DNA of 64,000 bases from Jejuia sp047345485 (GCF_047345485.1 NZ_JBLFEN010000002.1:62001-126000); one strand, 5' to 3'. Shown: positions 1 to 7,713, numbered from the stretch's first letter. The notes: generated by a model from the letters alone, not told the origin. Numbers and translations are program-made.

Positions 1-2
1 TA

Positions 3-16
3 TTTCAAAGTACTTT
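3..16. promoter_or_regulatory. Shared operator-like motif TTTCAAAGTACTTT
   Basis: The 14-mer TTTCAAAGTACTTT lies just upstream of the first gene and recurs exactly at 1352-1365, upstream of the ferritin-like gene. It contains the perfect palindrome AAAGTACTTT. A winged-helix regulator lies between the two sites, so a shared binding site is a reasonable inference. The window edge cuts off anything further upstream. Confidence 0.45.
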
Positions 17-19
17 TAT

Positions 20-631
20 ATGGAGTCAAAAGATTATTTAAAAGACATTAGTGAGATAAAAAATATGATGAATAAATCGTCTAGATTTATTTCACTAAGC
101 GGATTATCTGGTATACTTGCTGGTATTTATGCACTAATAGGTGCTGCAATTGTATATTGGTTAGTTACAGATTATAGCTATGGTGTATTAAAACTAGATG
201 GTTGGGTTTTTGATACCTGTATACTAATTTTATGCATGGTTGCTGTATTAAGTATTGGTACTGGCATACTATTAACAACAAAAAAGGCTAAAAAACATGG
301 TGCTAAAATTTGGGACAATACCTCTAGACGTTTAGTGTTTAATTTTTTGATACCGCTTATTGTTGGCGGACTTTATATTTTAATCATTTTAGGTCAAGGA
401 AAATATGGGCAATCTGGTGGCTTAATGTTAATTTTTTATGGTTTAGCGCTAGTTAATGCCTCAAAATACAGTATTGGCGATATTCAGTATTTAGGTTATA
501 TCCAAATTGTATTAGGGCTTATTGGTGCTTGGAAACCAGGATACGGATTTTGGCTTTGGGTTATAGGGTTTGGTGTAATGCATATTGTGTATGGCAGTTG
601 GATGCATTTTAAATATGATGTTAAGAAATAA
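20..631 (+). CDS. Multi-pass membrane protein of unknown function, linked to a winged-helix regulator
   Basis: The product has 203 residues. After a short charged N-terminus (about residues 1-25) it has about six hydrophobic segments separated by short charged loops, so it should be an inner-membrane protein. I see no catalytic motif and cannot assign a function. Proteins of this appearance often sit beside small winged-helix regulators in Bacteroidota, and one follows here at 1031. The ATG at 20 directly follows the CAAAGTACTTT-type motif. The next gene begins 4 bp after the stop, which suggests one transcript for the cluster up to 1327. Confidence 0.75.
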   Translation: MESKDYLKDISEIKNMMNKSSRFISLSGLSGILAGIYALIGAAIVYWLVTDYSYGVLKLDGWVFDTCILILCMVAVLSIGTGILLTTKKAKKHGAKIWDNTSRRLVFNFLIPLIVGGLYILIILGQGKYGQSGGLMLIFYGLALVNASKYSIGDIQYLGYIQIVLGLIGAWKPGYGFWLWVIGFGVMHIVYGSWMHFKYDVKK

Positions 632-635
632 ACTT

Positions 636-1022
636 ATGGAAGACAAAAAGAATTCTATAATTGTATTAGGAATTATAACAATATTCATTTCGTTGTTATT
701 TCAAAAATCAACTCATCTTTTAATATCAATAATAATCTACGGAATAGTTTTATTTATATTAGGGTTTTATTATTACACAAATAAATATTTCTTTTGGGCA
801 ACTGTTATATTAATAATGCCATGGGTAAGTTTAATTTATTTTCAATTTTTACGAAGATTATATTATCTAATTCCCTTCGGAGGTGAAAGATCTAATGGTA
901 TGGGGTCACCATTTTTATTTTTTATTGGAATGTTATTTGAATTACCATTTATAATTGGCATATCATATATATGTTACAATATATACAAAGATATCTCTAA
1001 GCATAAATTACATAAAATATAA
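636..1022 (+). CDS. Small hydrophobic membrane protein, unknown function
   Basis: From the ATG at 636 the product is 128 residues with about four hydrophobic helices and a basic C-terminal tail. The open frame extends back inside the preceding gene to 585, with further ATGs at 615 and 618. I prefer 636 because it follows the upstream stop at 629-631 and the protein then starts with a short charged leader before the first helix. No family is recognised. It sits between another membrane protein and the winged-helix regulator and is probably co-transcribed with both. Confidence 0.6.
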   Translation: MEDKKNSIIVLGIITIFISLLFQKSTHLLISIIIYGIVLFILGFYYYTNKYFFWATVILIMPWVSLIYFQFLRRLYYLIPFGGERSNGMGSPFLFFIGMLFELPFIIGISYICYNIYKDISKHKLHKI

Positions 1023-1030
1023 GATATAAA

Positions 1031-1327
1031 TTGAGTATTATAAACAACATAAATAAGCTATTCGATCATCGTATTAGACTAGGCATCATGTCTATACTTA
1101 TGGTGAACGAGTATGCCGATTTTAATATGTTGAAAGAACTTTTAGGCGCTACAGATGGTAATTTAGCAAGCCATACAAAAGCCCTTGAAAAAGCTGAATA
1201 TATAAAAGTTGAAAAACAATTTATTGGTAGAAAACCAAACACCCGCTACTCTACCACCACACTTGGTAAAGCAGCATTTAAAAAACATATTGAAGCCCTT
1301 GAAGCTATCATAAATAAACAGAAATAA
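1031..1327 (+). CDS. Winged-helix DNA-binding transcriptional regulator
   Basis: The product has 98 residues. The pattern INKLFDHRIRLGIMSILM, followed by a recognition helix around ATDGNLASHTKALEKAEYI and a wing containing GRKPNTRYSTT, is typical of the compact winged-helix family related to ArsR/MarR (HTH_34 type). These proteins are a single DNA-binding domain with no separate sensor domain. No ATG is available in this frame, so a TTG at 1031 is the likely start. It is flanked by two membrane-protein genes and, downstream, the ferritin-like and creD genes. The repeated motif at 3-16 and 1344-1365 is a candidate binding site for it. Confidence 0.85.
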   Translation: MSIINNINKLFDHRIRLGIMSILMVNEYADFNMLKELLGATDGNLASHTKALEKAEYIKVEKQFIGRKPNTRYSTTTLGKAAFKKHIEALEAIINKQK

Positions 1328-1343
1328 TTTTTTTTATAAATAT

Positions 1344-1365
1344 ACTTTGAATTTCAAAGTACTTT
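1344..1365. promoter_or_regulatory. Palindromic operator candidate upstream of the ferritin-like/creD genes
   Basis: The arms ACTTTGAA and TTCAAAGT face each other around one T (1344-1360) and overlap AAAGTACTTT (1356-1365). Bases 1352-1365 are identical to 3-16. The site lies 14 bp before the ATG at 1379. Assignment to the winged-helix regulator at 1031 is inference from proximity and repetition. Confidence 0.5.
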
Positions 1366-1378
1366 AAAATTAAATAAA

Positions 1379-2140
1379 ATGAATCATACATCTACGAAAT
1401 CCATTAGTAATTTTAATTATTGGCTTAATCATTTTAAAACTAACCAAAACCAATTTAACCATATTACATGGTGTGTACATTCTGAATTAACTTCAAAAGA
1501 AATAAGCATAATTACAAGTTCTATCCAACAATTTCAAAAGGGTGAAAATTCTGAGGGCAAACATCTTATTCAATATGCTAAACAACAAGGTGACACAACC
1601 TACCTACAAACTATAAAACTATTTATAAAAGAAGAACAAAAACATGCGCTAGTACTTGGTAAATACATGGAAACTCATAAAATAGACAAAATTAAATCAC
1701 ATTGGATAGATGGTGTTTATAGAAATTTACGAAAATTATCATCGCTTGAAAATTCAATTATTGTGCTTTTAACTGCTGAAATAATAGCAGCTATATACTA
1801 CATAGCGCTAAGAGATTGTACCAATTCAAAAACACTAAAAGCAATATGTAATCAAATTTTACAAGATGAAGATATGCACATTAATTTTCAATCTTACACC
1901 CTTAGTCATTTCTATAGTAACAAATCATTAATAAGTAAAATATACAGTAGGCTGTTTCACAAAATTTTAATGATTGCAACAATAATGATAGTATGGTTAT
2001 ACCATAAAGATGTATTACTCAATGGTGGATTTTCCTTTTCTTTTTTCTATAAATCTGTATTTGATGAATTCAAAAAATCAGAAAAAATTATTAAAAACAC
2101 ACACAGATATAATCAAAATACTATTACCAATCTAGTTTAA
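1379..2140 (+). CDS. Ferritin-like (diiron-carboxylate) protein
   Basis: The product has 253 residues and is mostly helical. Two carboxylate/histidine motifs suit a four-helix-bundle diiron site: KEEQKH near residue 83 and DEDMH near residue 163. An additional Glu sits in the helix containing LTAEIIAAIYY. This pattern suggests the ferritin-like superfamily, but I cannot say whether the protein stores iron, oxidises or hydroxylates. A hydrophobic segment near residues 192-208 may associate with the membrane. The gene lies 20 bp before creD, so the two are probably co-transcribed from the region holding the CAAAGT palindrome. Confidence 0.7.
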   Translation: MNHTSTKSISNFNYWLNHFKTNQNQFNHITWCVHSELTSKEISIITSSIQQFQKGENSEGKHLIQYAKQQGDTTYLQTIKLFIKEEQKHALVLGKYMETHKIDKIKSHWIDGVYRNLRKLSSLENSIIVLLTAEIIAAIYYIALRDCTNSKTLKAICNQILQDEDMHINFQSYTLSHFYSNKSLISKIYSRLFHKILMIATIMIVWLYHKDVLLNGGFSFSFFYKSVFDEFKKSEKIIKNTHRYNQNTITNLV

Positions 2141-2160
2141 ATATTAAAAACTCTAAAAAA

Positions 2161-3531
2161 ATGGAAATACAACACCTACCACCGCAACAAAATAAATTTA
2201 GTCAATGGTTAAAAACCTCTATTACAGCAAGAATGCTCATGGTGGGCTTTCTTGTTATTATATTACTTATTCCACTATCCTTTATTAATAATCTAATTAA
2301 TGAGCGTGCTTTTAGACAACAAGATGTGGTAAATGAAATTAACCAAAAATGGGGTAATAATGTGTTAGTATATGGCCCTATGATAAAATTACCTTATAAA
2401 ACTTACACCGAAACTAAAACATATAACGAAAAGACCAAAACCTATTTTAAGGAAACACAAATCCATAAAAAATATGCTTACATATTTCCTGAACATCTTA
2501 ATGCTAAGGTAGATGTAAACTCAAAAACCTTAAAACGAGGTAACTTTGAGTCTGCAGTGTTTACAACACAAATGGATTTTAACGGGCAGTATATCCCTGT
2601 AGATTTAACTTCTAAAGGCATAAAATCAGAAGATATTATTTGGGATAAAGCAAGTATTGTAATTAAAACATCCAATTTAAAAGGTATAAAAAGTGAAGTG
2701 CAAATAAAACTAAATAATAAAGCCTATAGTTTTGAAACTAACTTTAACCAAAACAATAATAGTAACCTCGATATTTTAGAATCTAGTTTTATAAATGGAA
2801 GCGACGCATTTAAAACTAAAAAAACAGATTTTACATTCTCTATAAAATTTAATGGAAGCACAAAACTAGAATTAATTCCTATAGGTAAGACTACTAAAAT
2901 GGAGATGTCTTCTAATTGGGCAGACCCCAGTTTTATTGGGAACTACCTGCCTAATGATGAAACTAAAAGCATCTCTAAAAAAGGTTTTAAAGCAGATTGG
3001 AAAGTACTGTATATTAACAGAGCATTTTCTCAACAACACCTTAAAAAAATCCCAAATCTTAATCAATTTGCATTTGGTACCAAATTTATGGTTATGGTAG
3101 ACGAGTATCAAAAAAGCGAACGCTCAGCTAAATATGGTTTTCTGGTTATTGGTCTTACATTTTTAGTGTTTTTCCTTATCCAAACACTAAGTAAAATAAA
3201 CATTCATCCGTTTCAGTATCTTATGATAGGGCTCGCTTTAACTATGTTTTACACATTATTAGTTTCTATATCAGAGCACAGTAATTTTTTAAAAGCCTAT
3301 TTGGTAGCTGGTATATCAGTCATTGCACTCATTACACTTTATTCAAAATCTATATTAAAAACATTTAAGTTCCCGCTATTTATTGGTGCGTCCCTAAGTG
3401 CGTTATATACATTTATCTACGTTATCATACAGTTAGAAAATTATGCACTACTAGTAGGTAGTATTGGTTTATTCCTAATTCTAGCCATCGTCATGTTTGT
3501 ATCTCGAAAAATAGATTGGAACAACGGTTAG
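2161..3531 (+). CDS. creD: CreD-family inner-membrane protein
   Basis: The product has 456 residues and matches the CreD layout. There is one N-terminal transmembrane helix (about 25-45), a conserved stretch with INERAFRQQDVVNEI, then a large periplasmic beta-rich domain. About five C-terminal transmembrane helices follow (about 325-450). CreD proteins are linked to envelope stress and beta-lactam response in Gammaproteobacteria. In Bacteroidota they usually sit with small winged-helix regulators, as here, rather than with a CreBC two-component system. The molecular function is not known. Confidence 0.9.
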   Translation: MEIQHLPPQQNKFSQWLKTSITARMLMVGFLVIILLIPLSFINNLINERAFRQQDVVNEINQKWGNNVLVYGPMIKLPYKTYTETKTYNEKTKTYFKETQIHKKYAYIFPEHLNAKVDVNSKTLKRGNFESAVFTTQMDFNGQYIPVDLTSKGIKSEDIIWDKASIVIKTSNLKGIKSEVQIKLNNKAYSFETNFNQNNNSNLDILESSFINGSDAFKTKKTDFTFSIKFNGSTKLELIPIGKTTKMEMSSNWADPSFIGNYLPNDETKSISKKGFKADWKVLYINRAFSQQHLKKIPNLNQFAFGTKFMVMVDEYQKSERSAKYGFLVIGLTFLVFFLIQTLSKINIHPFQYLMIGLALTMFYTLLVSISEHSNFLKAYLVAGISVIALITLYSKSILKTFKFPLFIGASLSALYTFIYVIIQLENYALLVGSIGLFLILAIVMFVSRKIDWNNG

Positions 3532-3555
3532 TTTATTAATTAGTTTTTTAGGATG

Positions 3556-3610
3556 CCCGCCTACCTTCTTAAAGTAGGTAGGCAGGTTTCCCTCGCTAAA
3601 AAAAGCGAGG
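3556..3610. repeat. Intergenic double hairpin
   Basis: Two inverted repeats follow each other after creD: GCCTACCT/AGGTAGGC (3559-3566 with 3576-3583) and CCTCGCT/AGCGAGG (3591-3597 with 3604-3610). Neither has a good T-tract. A related GCCTGCCTACC-type hairpin occurs near 62861-62886, so this belongs to a small dispersed family. The rest of 3532-3685 holds no gene that I can see. Confidence 0.6.
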
Positions 3611-3685
3611 TTGCACTATTCACTTTATCTTTCATGGTACCTCAAAAAAAGAATATTGTTTTAATCGCTAACGCAAAAGACTACT

Positions 3686-3973
3686 ATGAAAAATATAATA
3701 ACAACTAGCAAAGCTATTGCAGCTGTAAGCTTTATAATTGGCACAATTTTGTTTGCCTTACAAATGTACACATTGTCAAATACTCTTATAAGACCTGGAG
3801 TGGCGTTTATTGCGATAGCTACAATTGTAAATATTTTGAGTCTCTTAGCTCTTATTTTTTTATTATTAAATACAAAAACACATAAAATTATAATCTTTAA
3901 AACAATCGGTATAGTACTACTCAATATTCCTGTGGCACTTTTATACTTTAGAATTTTAATAAAATTTATATGA
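3686..3973 (+). CDS. Small membrane protein, unknown function
   Basis: The product has 95 residues and three hydrophobic helices with almost no soluble part. It is not recognised as a named family. The ATG at 3686 gives a short basic lead before the first helix. Its stop overlaps the start of the DUF2809 gene by 4 bp (ATGA-type coupling), so the two are translated together. Antisense reading here is open but lacks any protein-like character. Confidence 0.65.
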   Translation: MKNIITTSKAIAAVSFIIGTILFALQMYTLSNTLIRPGVAFIAIATIVNILSLLALIFLLLNTKTHKIIIFKTIGIVLLNIPVALLYFRILIKFI

Positions 3974-4353
3974 CGTTAATACACAACAAAACCTACTTAC
4001 TACTAACAATTCTACTTTTTATAACAGAAGTACTTATAGCCATATACCTAAAAACAGGTTTTATTCGTCATACCGTTGGTGACTTTTTAGTAGTTATTTT
4101 AATCTATTGTTTTTTTAAAAGTTTTTTTAAAATAAAAGCAATAAAATTAGCAATAGCTGTATTTCTTTTTGCCCTATGTATCGAGTTGCTCCAACTACTT
4201 AATATACTTAGCCTACTTGGTATGGAAAATAATAGCATTGCTATTTTACTTTTAGGAAGCACGTTTCATTTTACAGATGTAATGGCTTATGCTTTTGGCG
4301 CAATAGCAGTTTTGTTTATAGACTTAAAATTAATACCACATGGAAACTATTAA
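3970..4353 (+). CDS. DUF2809 domain membrane protein
   Basis: The product has 127 residues and four transmembrane helices. The motifs KTGFIRHTVGDFLVVILIY near residues 28-46 and HFTDVMAYAFGA near the C-terminus are typical of DUF2809. Function is unknown. The gene overlaps both neighbours: 4 bp with the preceding small membrane protein and 14 bp with the following DUF1361 gene. This makes a tightly coupled three-gene unit of membrane proteins. Confidence 0.85.
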   Translation: MTLIHNKTYLLLTILLFITEVLIAIYLKTGFIRHTVGDFLVVILIYCFFKSFFKIKAIKLAIAVFLFALCIELLQLLNILSLLGMENNSIAILLLGSTFHFTDVMAYAFGAIAVLFIDLKLIPHGNY

Positions 4354-5002
4354 AAACCTTTTATCAAATCGTTTTAAAACTATATCTGTTTTAACAGTTT
4401 CGATACTTTTTAGCATTCTCATTTTAATGATTAGAATGAAATTAACACACTCCTACTTTTACTTGTTTTTGGTTTGGAATTTATTTTTAGCAGTCATTCC
4501 CTACACCATAACCACATATTTGGTAAGCATCCCCAAACCTAATAAATTATGGTTGGTACTTTGTTTTGGGGTTTGGCTGCTTTTTTTACCCAATGCGCCA
4601 TATATTATTACAGATTTATTGCATTTAAAAATAAGCACCACTGCCTCGTTATGGTTAGATATTTTAGTTATCCTATCATTTGCTGGCAATGGTTTATTAT
4701 TGTTTTTTCTTTCAGTTTCTGATATGATGGCTATTTTAAAATCTTACTTAAATCATACTAAGATAACATACGTTATTTTTACTATTTGTTTACTAAATGG
4801 CTTTGGCGTGTATCTTGGGCGGTTTTTACGCTATAACTCTTGGGAGATTTTAAGTAACCCAAAGTACCTTTTTGTAGATATTTTTAATATTATACTAAAA
4901 CCCTTTCAAAACATAGACGTTTGGTTATTTACTTTTTTATTTGGGCTCTTTTTGAGTTTAGGCTATTGGATGTTTACTAATTTAACATTTCAAAAAAAAT
5001 AA
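4340..5002 (+). CDS. DUF1361 domain membrane protein
   Basis: The product has 220 residues and about six transmembrane helices. The family's signature stretches are present: FLPNAPYIITDLLHL near residues 77-91 and GVYLGRFLRYNSWEIL near residues 155-170. Function is unknown, although the conserved polar residues inside the membrane segments hint at transport or an enzymatic role. It is the last gene of the 3686-5002 unit. A frameshifted gene lies convergently 2 bp beyond its stop. Confidence 0.85.
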   Translation: METIKNLLSNRFKTISVLTVSILFSILILMIRMKLTHSYFYLFLVWNLFLAVIPYTITTYLVSIPKPNKLWLVLCFGVWLLFLPNAPYIITDLLHLKISTTASLWLDILVILSFAGNGLLLFFLSVSDMMAILKSYLNHTKITYVIFTICLLNGFGVYLGRFLRYNSWEILSNPKYLFVDIFNIILKPFQNIDVWLFTFLFGLFLSLGYWMFTNLTFQKK

Positions 5003-5004
5003 TA

Positions 5005-5209
5005 CTAGTCTACATTTTCAACTTCACTTTCAGATTTTAAAACATAATCACCATCATCTTGTTCAATATAAAGTGCTTTATTCCCTGATTCACCGTTTCT
5101 AGTTACATCGTTTCCCTTTATGGTTTTAGTAACTTTTTTAGTGTAGGTTTCTTTAACTTTTCCTGTTGCGGTGCCGTTTCCATTTAACTTGTGTGCCTAT
5201 TTGTATCAT
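5005..5209 (-). pseudogene. Frameshifted DUF2945 (Hva1/Tudor-like) gene
   Basis: Reading the minus strand from the ATG at 5209 gives MIQIGTQVKW, which then runs into the wrong frame. A second frame continues with NGNGTATGKVKETYTKKVTK, then TIKGNDVTRNGESGNKALY, then IEQDDGDYVLKSESEVENVD and a stop at 5005. Together these match the small DUF2945 family from end to end. In that family the junction normally reads like VKWKWGNGTATG, so about 8 bp appear to be missing near 5180. The 205-bp length is not a multiple of three. It is either a true pseudogene or a sequencing error at the junction. Confidence 0.7.
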
Positions 5210-5370
5210 ATTTTTATTTTAAAATTATTAATTTTTTGCGAAAATTTGTCTGGTTTGTTACATAAATTACTTGTGGTACAGCTTTTGAGTTATTATTTGT
5301 TGTGAAACAGCACTTTTAAAAAAACACAAATTTTGGCAGGTTTTACAAAGAAATTGATAAATTTGCCCCT

Positions 5371-5450
5371 GCGTTAGGGATTGCAGCGGCATCCTTTTGC
5401 TTTTTTGCAAAAGATATAGCGGAAAGCCCGACCCCTTGTGGGTAACGCCC
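5371..5450 (+). repeat. Dispersed repeat family A, copy 1
   Basis: The element begins GCGTTAGGGAT, passes through GCAGCGGCATCC, a hairpin TTTTGC/GCAAAA and ATAGCGGAAAGCCCGACC, and ends GGTAACGCCC. The outer ends GCGTTA and TAACGC can pair. Related copies lie at 47037-47163 (plus) and 62886-62956 (minus). It lies between the DUF2945 remnant and the tmRNA gene. A short antisense open frame across it is a by-product of the repeat. Confidence 0.75.
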
Positions 5451-5513
5451 AACTTCTCGATACAATTCCGACAAAAATTGGAATTACTCGAAATGATAAA
5501 TTTAATTGATAAC

Positions 5514-5905
5514 GGGGTCGACTGGTTTTGACAGCGAGATTAATTGAACGGTAAGCACGTCGTGTAATGGCATTGAAACACGTAAAAGGCTAGACCAAAT
5601 TTTAAACGGCGAGAATAACTACGCTTTAGCTGCATAATCTGAATTATAGTAGGATTGGCCTAGTCCCGCAAGGCGGGAAAGCTTTATGTCTCCGGAAAGC
5701 CTTGATTAACGGCGTTCTATTTTGAGGCATCGTAAATGTTAATATAGAAAAGGTGGTGCTTTGTTGCCTTTTTGAAACTAAAGAAGCTAAGTGGTGAGTG
5801 GGTTGTCTTTAACCAGCTTATCATCTAAAAACTAAGAAAAGACTAAACGTGTAGAAAGCTCTTTGGTTACTTGTTTGGACGAGAGTTCGATTCTCTCCGA
5901 CTCCA
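5514..5905 (+). ncRNA. ssrA: Transfer-messenger RNA (tmRNA)
   Basis: The tRNA-like ends are clear. The 5' end GGGGTCG pairs with 3' CGACTCC, and the T-arm reads GAGAGTTCGATTCTCTC. CCA is not encoded after the discriminator A. The internal reading frame starts with GGC at 5608 and encodes the proteolysis tag GENNYALAA, stopping at TAA 5635-5637. This rescues stalled ribosomes and tags the incomplete product for degradation. A terminator follows at 5920. The last 13 bases of the gene region are repeated at 8093-8105. Confidence 0.97.
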
Positions 5906-5906
5906 C
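5894..5906. repeat. Direct repeat at tmRNA 3' end, left copy (attachment-site candidate)
   Basis: TCTCCGACTCCAC covers the last stem of the tmRNA gene. The identical 13-mer occurs at 8093-8105, in the same orientation, 2,199 bp away. The 3' ends of tmRNA and tRNA genes are common integration targets, which makes this an att-like pair. Confidence 0.6.
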
Positions 5907-5919
5907 TTTTAGAGTATTA

Positions 5920-5956
5920 AAACCCTGTAGTCATATGATTTACAGGGTTTTTTGTT
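5920..5956 (+). terminator. tmRNA terminator
   Basis: AAACCCTGTA (5920-5929) pairs with TACAGGGTTT (5941-5950) and is followed by a T-rich run. It is 14 bp after the tmRNA 3' end. Confidence 0.85.
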
Positions 5957-6156
5957 TTATTTGATATCAAATAATATCATTTAAAACCATATAAAAGGTG
6001 ACCGAATTGGTAATCTTTTTTGAATTTTAAAACAGGTCTCACTAAACATATCTTGATCTATCTTCTATATAATTATACCAAGTTTTAATTTTGATTTTAC
6101 GTTTGCTTGAATCGGCTAAATTTAAAACCTTCGGAAGAAAATTATATTGAAAAAAA

Positions 6157-7107
6157 TTATAATTTTATCTCAAGTTTTTCCATTTTAATATGAATCAAAC
6201 TCCTAAAATTCTCTTTCTGATGTTGCGAAAGAAAACTATAGTCAATCAATCCAGACCATTCCTGCATCCCTTTTTCAATACGCTTCCAAAGATTTTCAAT
6301 TGCTTTTTCTGGTATATGTGCTTTTAACATAGCTTCATTAAAATCGTTTCGTTTTAACTTTCGCTTCTTTCCATTAAGATTCAATGCCAAATCTTCTAAA
6401 TCGTCTGGCAATAATAATTCTGCTGAAATCATATCGTAAGCTGGTGCGAGTTCGTATGCATTGGGTTCTTTTGCAATAAGCGAAAAATTCTTTAGGTGCA
6501 TATCATTATTTCCTATTAAGAAAGAAATAATCACTTGTTCGTAAAAGTGAACAACGTCCTTTATAGGGTTTTTAGAGTAGGCGATAATACCTTTAGCGAT
6601 TTGCTCATAAGAACCACGATATTTATGTTCTGTTAGTCGCTCATTAAATTGACACGCATCTTCCATAGCAAACTTATCGCCTTGCGCATTGCGATCTATA
6701 CGTCTCGTTATATAAGCCAACTCTCCACCTTTTAAAGGCAGTAATAAAAAAGGAACGGTATCAATGCCACAGGCTTGGGTCATTAGCATACACAAGGCTT
6801 CTAGTTCTGGCATTTGTGGATAAGTAGAATAAGGTGGTTTTAAAATATATCTCCCGTTTAAAGCGCCAACTATGGTTAAACGTTCTTCAGTAGCTGTTTT
6901 TGTAAAGCCCATTGATAATTTAGGCTGCACACCTGTTACTATAATACGCTGTGCAACGTTTTCTTCAGCAAGCTCATTTATTTGTGACACGTCATAGTCT
7001 AATTGAAATACAGGTGTATCACTTTCCCAGAAACGAGCAAGACAAGCAGGGTGATACTGATGATCTCCTGATGCTAATGGTTTATGACAAGCTAAACAAC
7101 TACTCAT
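6157..7107 (-). CDS. hipT: HipT-like Ser/Thr kinase toxin (HipA C-terminal kinase core)
   Basis: The product has 316 residues. It carries the HipA kinase core without the usual N-subdomain 1: a glycine-rich loop GVQPKLS (residues 59-65), an ATP-lysine in RYILKPP, a catalytic loop GNNDMHLKNFS with D202, and a metal-binding Asp in APAYDMI. In the tripartite HipBST systems HipT phosphorylates a translation-related target and is neutralised by the separate small HipS. The N-terminus also has CxxC (4, 7) and HxxC (19, 22), a probable zinc knuckle. E. coli HipT has an SIS motif before the loop; here the residues are IVT. The start overlaps the hipS end by 8 bp. Confidence 0.85.
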   Translation of the reverse strand: MSSCLACHKPLASGDHQYHPACLARFWESDTPVFQLDYDVSQINELAEENVAQRIIVTGVQPKLSMGFTKTATEERLTIVGALNGRYILKPPYSTYPQMPELEALCMLMTQACGIDTVPFLLLPLKGGELAYITRRIDRNAQGDKFAMEDACQFNERLTEHKYRGSYEQIAKGIIAYSKNPIKDVVHFYEQVIISFLIGNNDMHLKNFSLIAKEPNAYELAPAYDMISAELLLPDDLEDLALNLNGKKRKLKRNDFNEAMLKAHIPEKAIENLWKRIEKGMQEWSGLIDYSFLSQHQKENFRSLIHIKMEKLEIKL

Positions 7108-7417
7108 TTTCTATAATACTTATGTTACCTATGCAATCACGACAGGTGGTTAGTAATAATCCCATGCGATCTCTTGGGTTAAGTTTCCAGTTTTTCTGTG
7201 CAATATCTAGCAACCATCCTTCTGGAATTAGTCCGTCAAAAAATGGAAATAAAATATCTGATACGAAAGGGTCTTCCTGCAACGGAAATGTTAATGATAC
7301 AGGTGTTGCATTTTTCAATGATAAATAGGTTTTATCATATTGAAATAAATAACCTTCGTCATTTTCAGTAAGCATTCCTGCTTTTTGGTTACTCACCCAA
7401 ATTTCTCCTTGTCTCAT
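7100..7417 (-). CDS. hipS: HipS-like protein (HipA N-subdomain 1 as a separate gene)
   Basis: The product has 105 residues and corresponds to the N-terminal subdomain of HipA. It shows GEIWVSNQKAGMLTE at the start, the central SLTFPLQEDPF, and FDGLIPEG followed by LDIAQKN. In HipBST operons this domain is a free-standing protein that acts as the antitoxin against HipT. The gene order hipB-hipS-hipT and the overlaps (29 bp with hipB, 8 bp with hipT) fit that system and argue against a broken full-length hipA. No frameshift repair is needed, since each part has its own start. Confidence 0.82.
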   Translation of the reverse strand: MRQGEIWVSNQKAGMLTENDEGYLFQYDKTYLSLKNATPVSLTFPLQEDPFVSDILFPFFDGLIPEGWLLDIAQKNWKLNPRDRMGLLLTTCRDCIGNISIIENE

Positions 7418-7631
7418 CGCTTATAGGTGTTGGTGTTAATGTATGACCAAAAAATAGTAATACTTGATTTACTTTATCGGTCATTAAATTTGGTTTTCCT
7501 TGCTCTAGGTCTCGCACAAAGCGAAGTCCAACACCAGTCAGGTCAGACAACTCTAACTGTGTCATTTTACTTTCTTTTCTACTTATTCTAACGAAGTCAG
7601 CAATAGCGTTATGTCGATTCCAATCTTTCAT
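7389..7631 (-). CDS. hipB: HipB-like HTH (XRE/Cro) antitoxin and repressor
   Basis: From the ATG at 7631 the product is 80 residues. A Cro/C1-type helix-turn-helix is evident: SKMTQLELSDLTGVGLRFV followed by RDLEQGKPN, then VNQVLLFFGHTL. HipB proteins bind operators upstream of their operon, often as a complex with the kinase. An in-frame ATG at 7643 exists, but it lies inside the first operator (7634-7653), so 7631 is preferred. The operator then directly abuts the coding sequence. The protein also ends in a short polar tail typical of these repressors. Confidence 0.85.
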   Translation of the reverse strand: MKDWNRHNAIADFVRISRKESKMTQLELSDLTGVGLRFVRDLEQGKPNLMTDKVNQVLLFFGHTLTPTPISDETRRNLGE

Positions 7632-7633
7632 AA

Positions 7634-7653
7634 TTATACCCATAAAGGTGTAA
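7634..7653. promoter_or_regulatory. HipB operator O1
   Basis: TTATACC-N6-GGTGTAA, 20 bp, immediately upstream of the hipB start. It is the least symmetric of three similar sites whose centres are exactly 40 bp apart. Confidence 0.7.
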
Positions 7654-7673
7654 GATGATGCAATATAATAATT

Positions 7674-7693
7674 TTATACCTCATTAGGTATAA
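7674..7693. promoter_or_regulatory. HipB operator O2
   Basis: TTATACC-N6-GGTATAA, with perfect 7-bp arms. Its centre is 40 bp from O1 and 40 bp from O3. The layout resembles E. coli hip operators (short inverted arms with an internal spacer), although the sequence is different. Confidence 0.75.
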
Positions 7694-7713
7694 TTTATAA
7701 TAATAATTATTAA

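Noticed and set aside
5267..5452. Minus-strand open frame of 61 codons
   Set aside because: It lies over repeat A copy 1. A similar frame over copy 2 (46930-47118) shares the RMPL.SLT stretch only because the DNA repeat does; it is not a gene family.
6157..7417. Broken full-length hipA
   Set aside because: Each part has its own start, the overlap is short and the order hipB-hipS-hipT matches the known tripartite system, so a frameshifted hipA is less likely.
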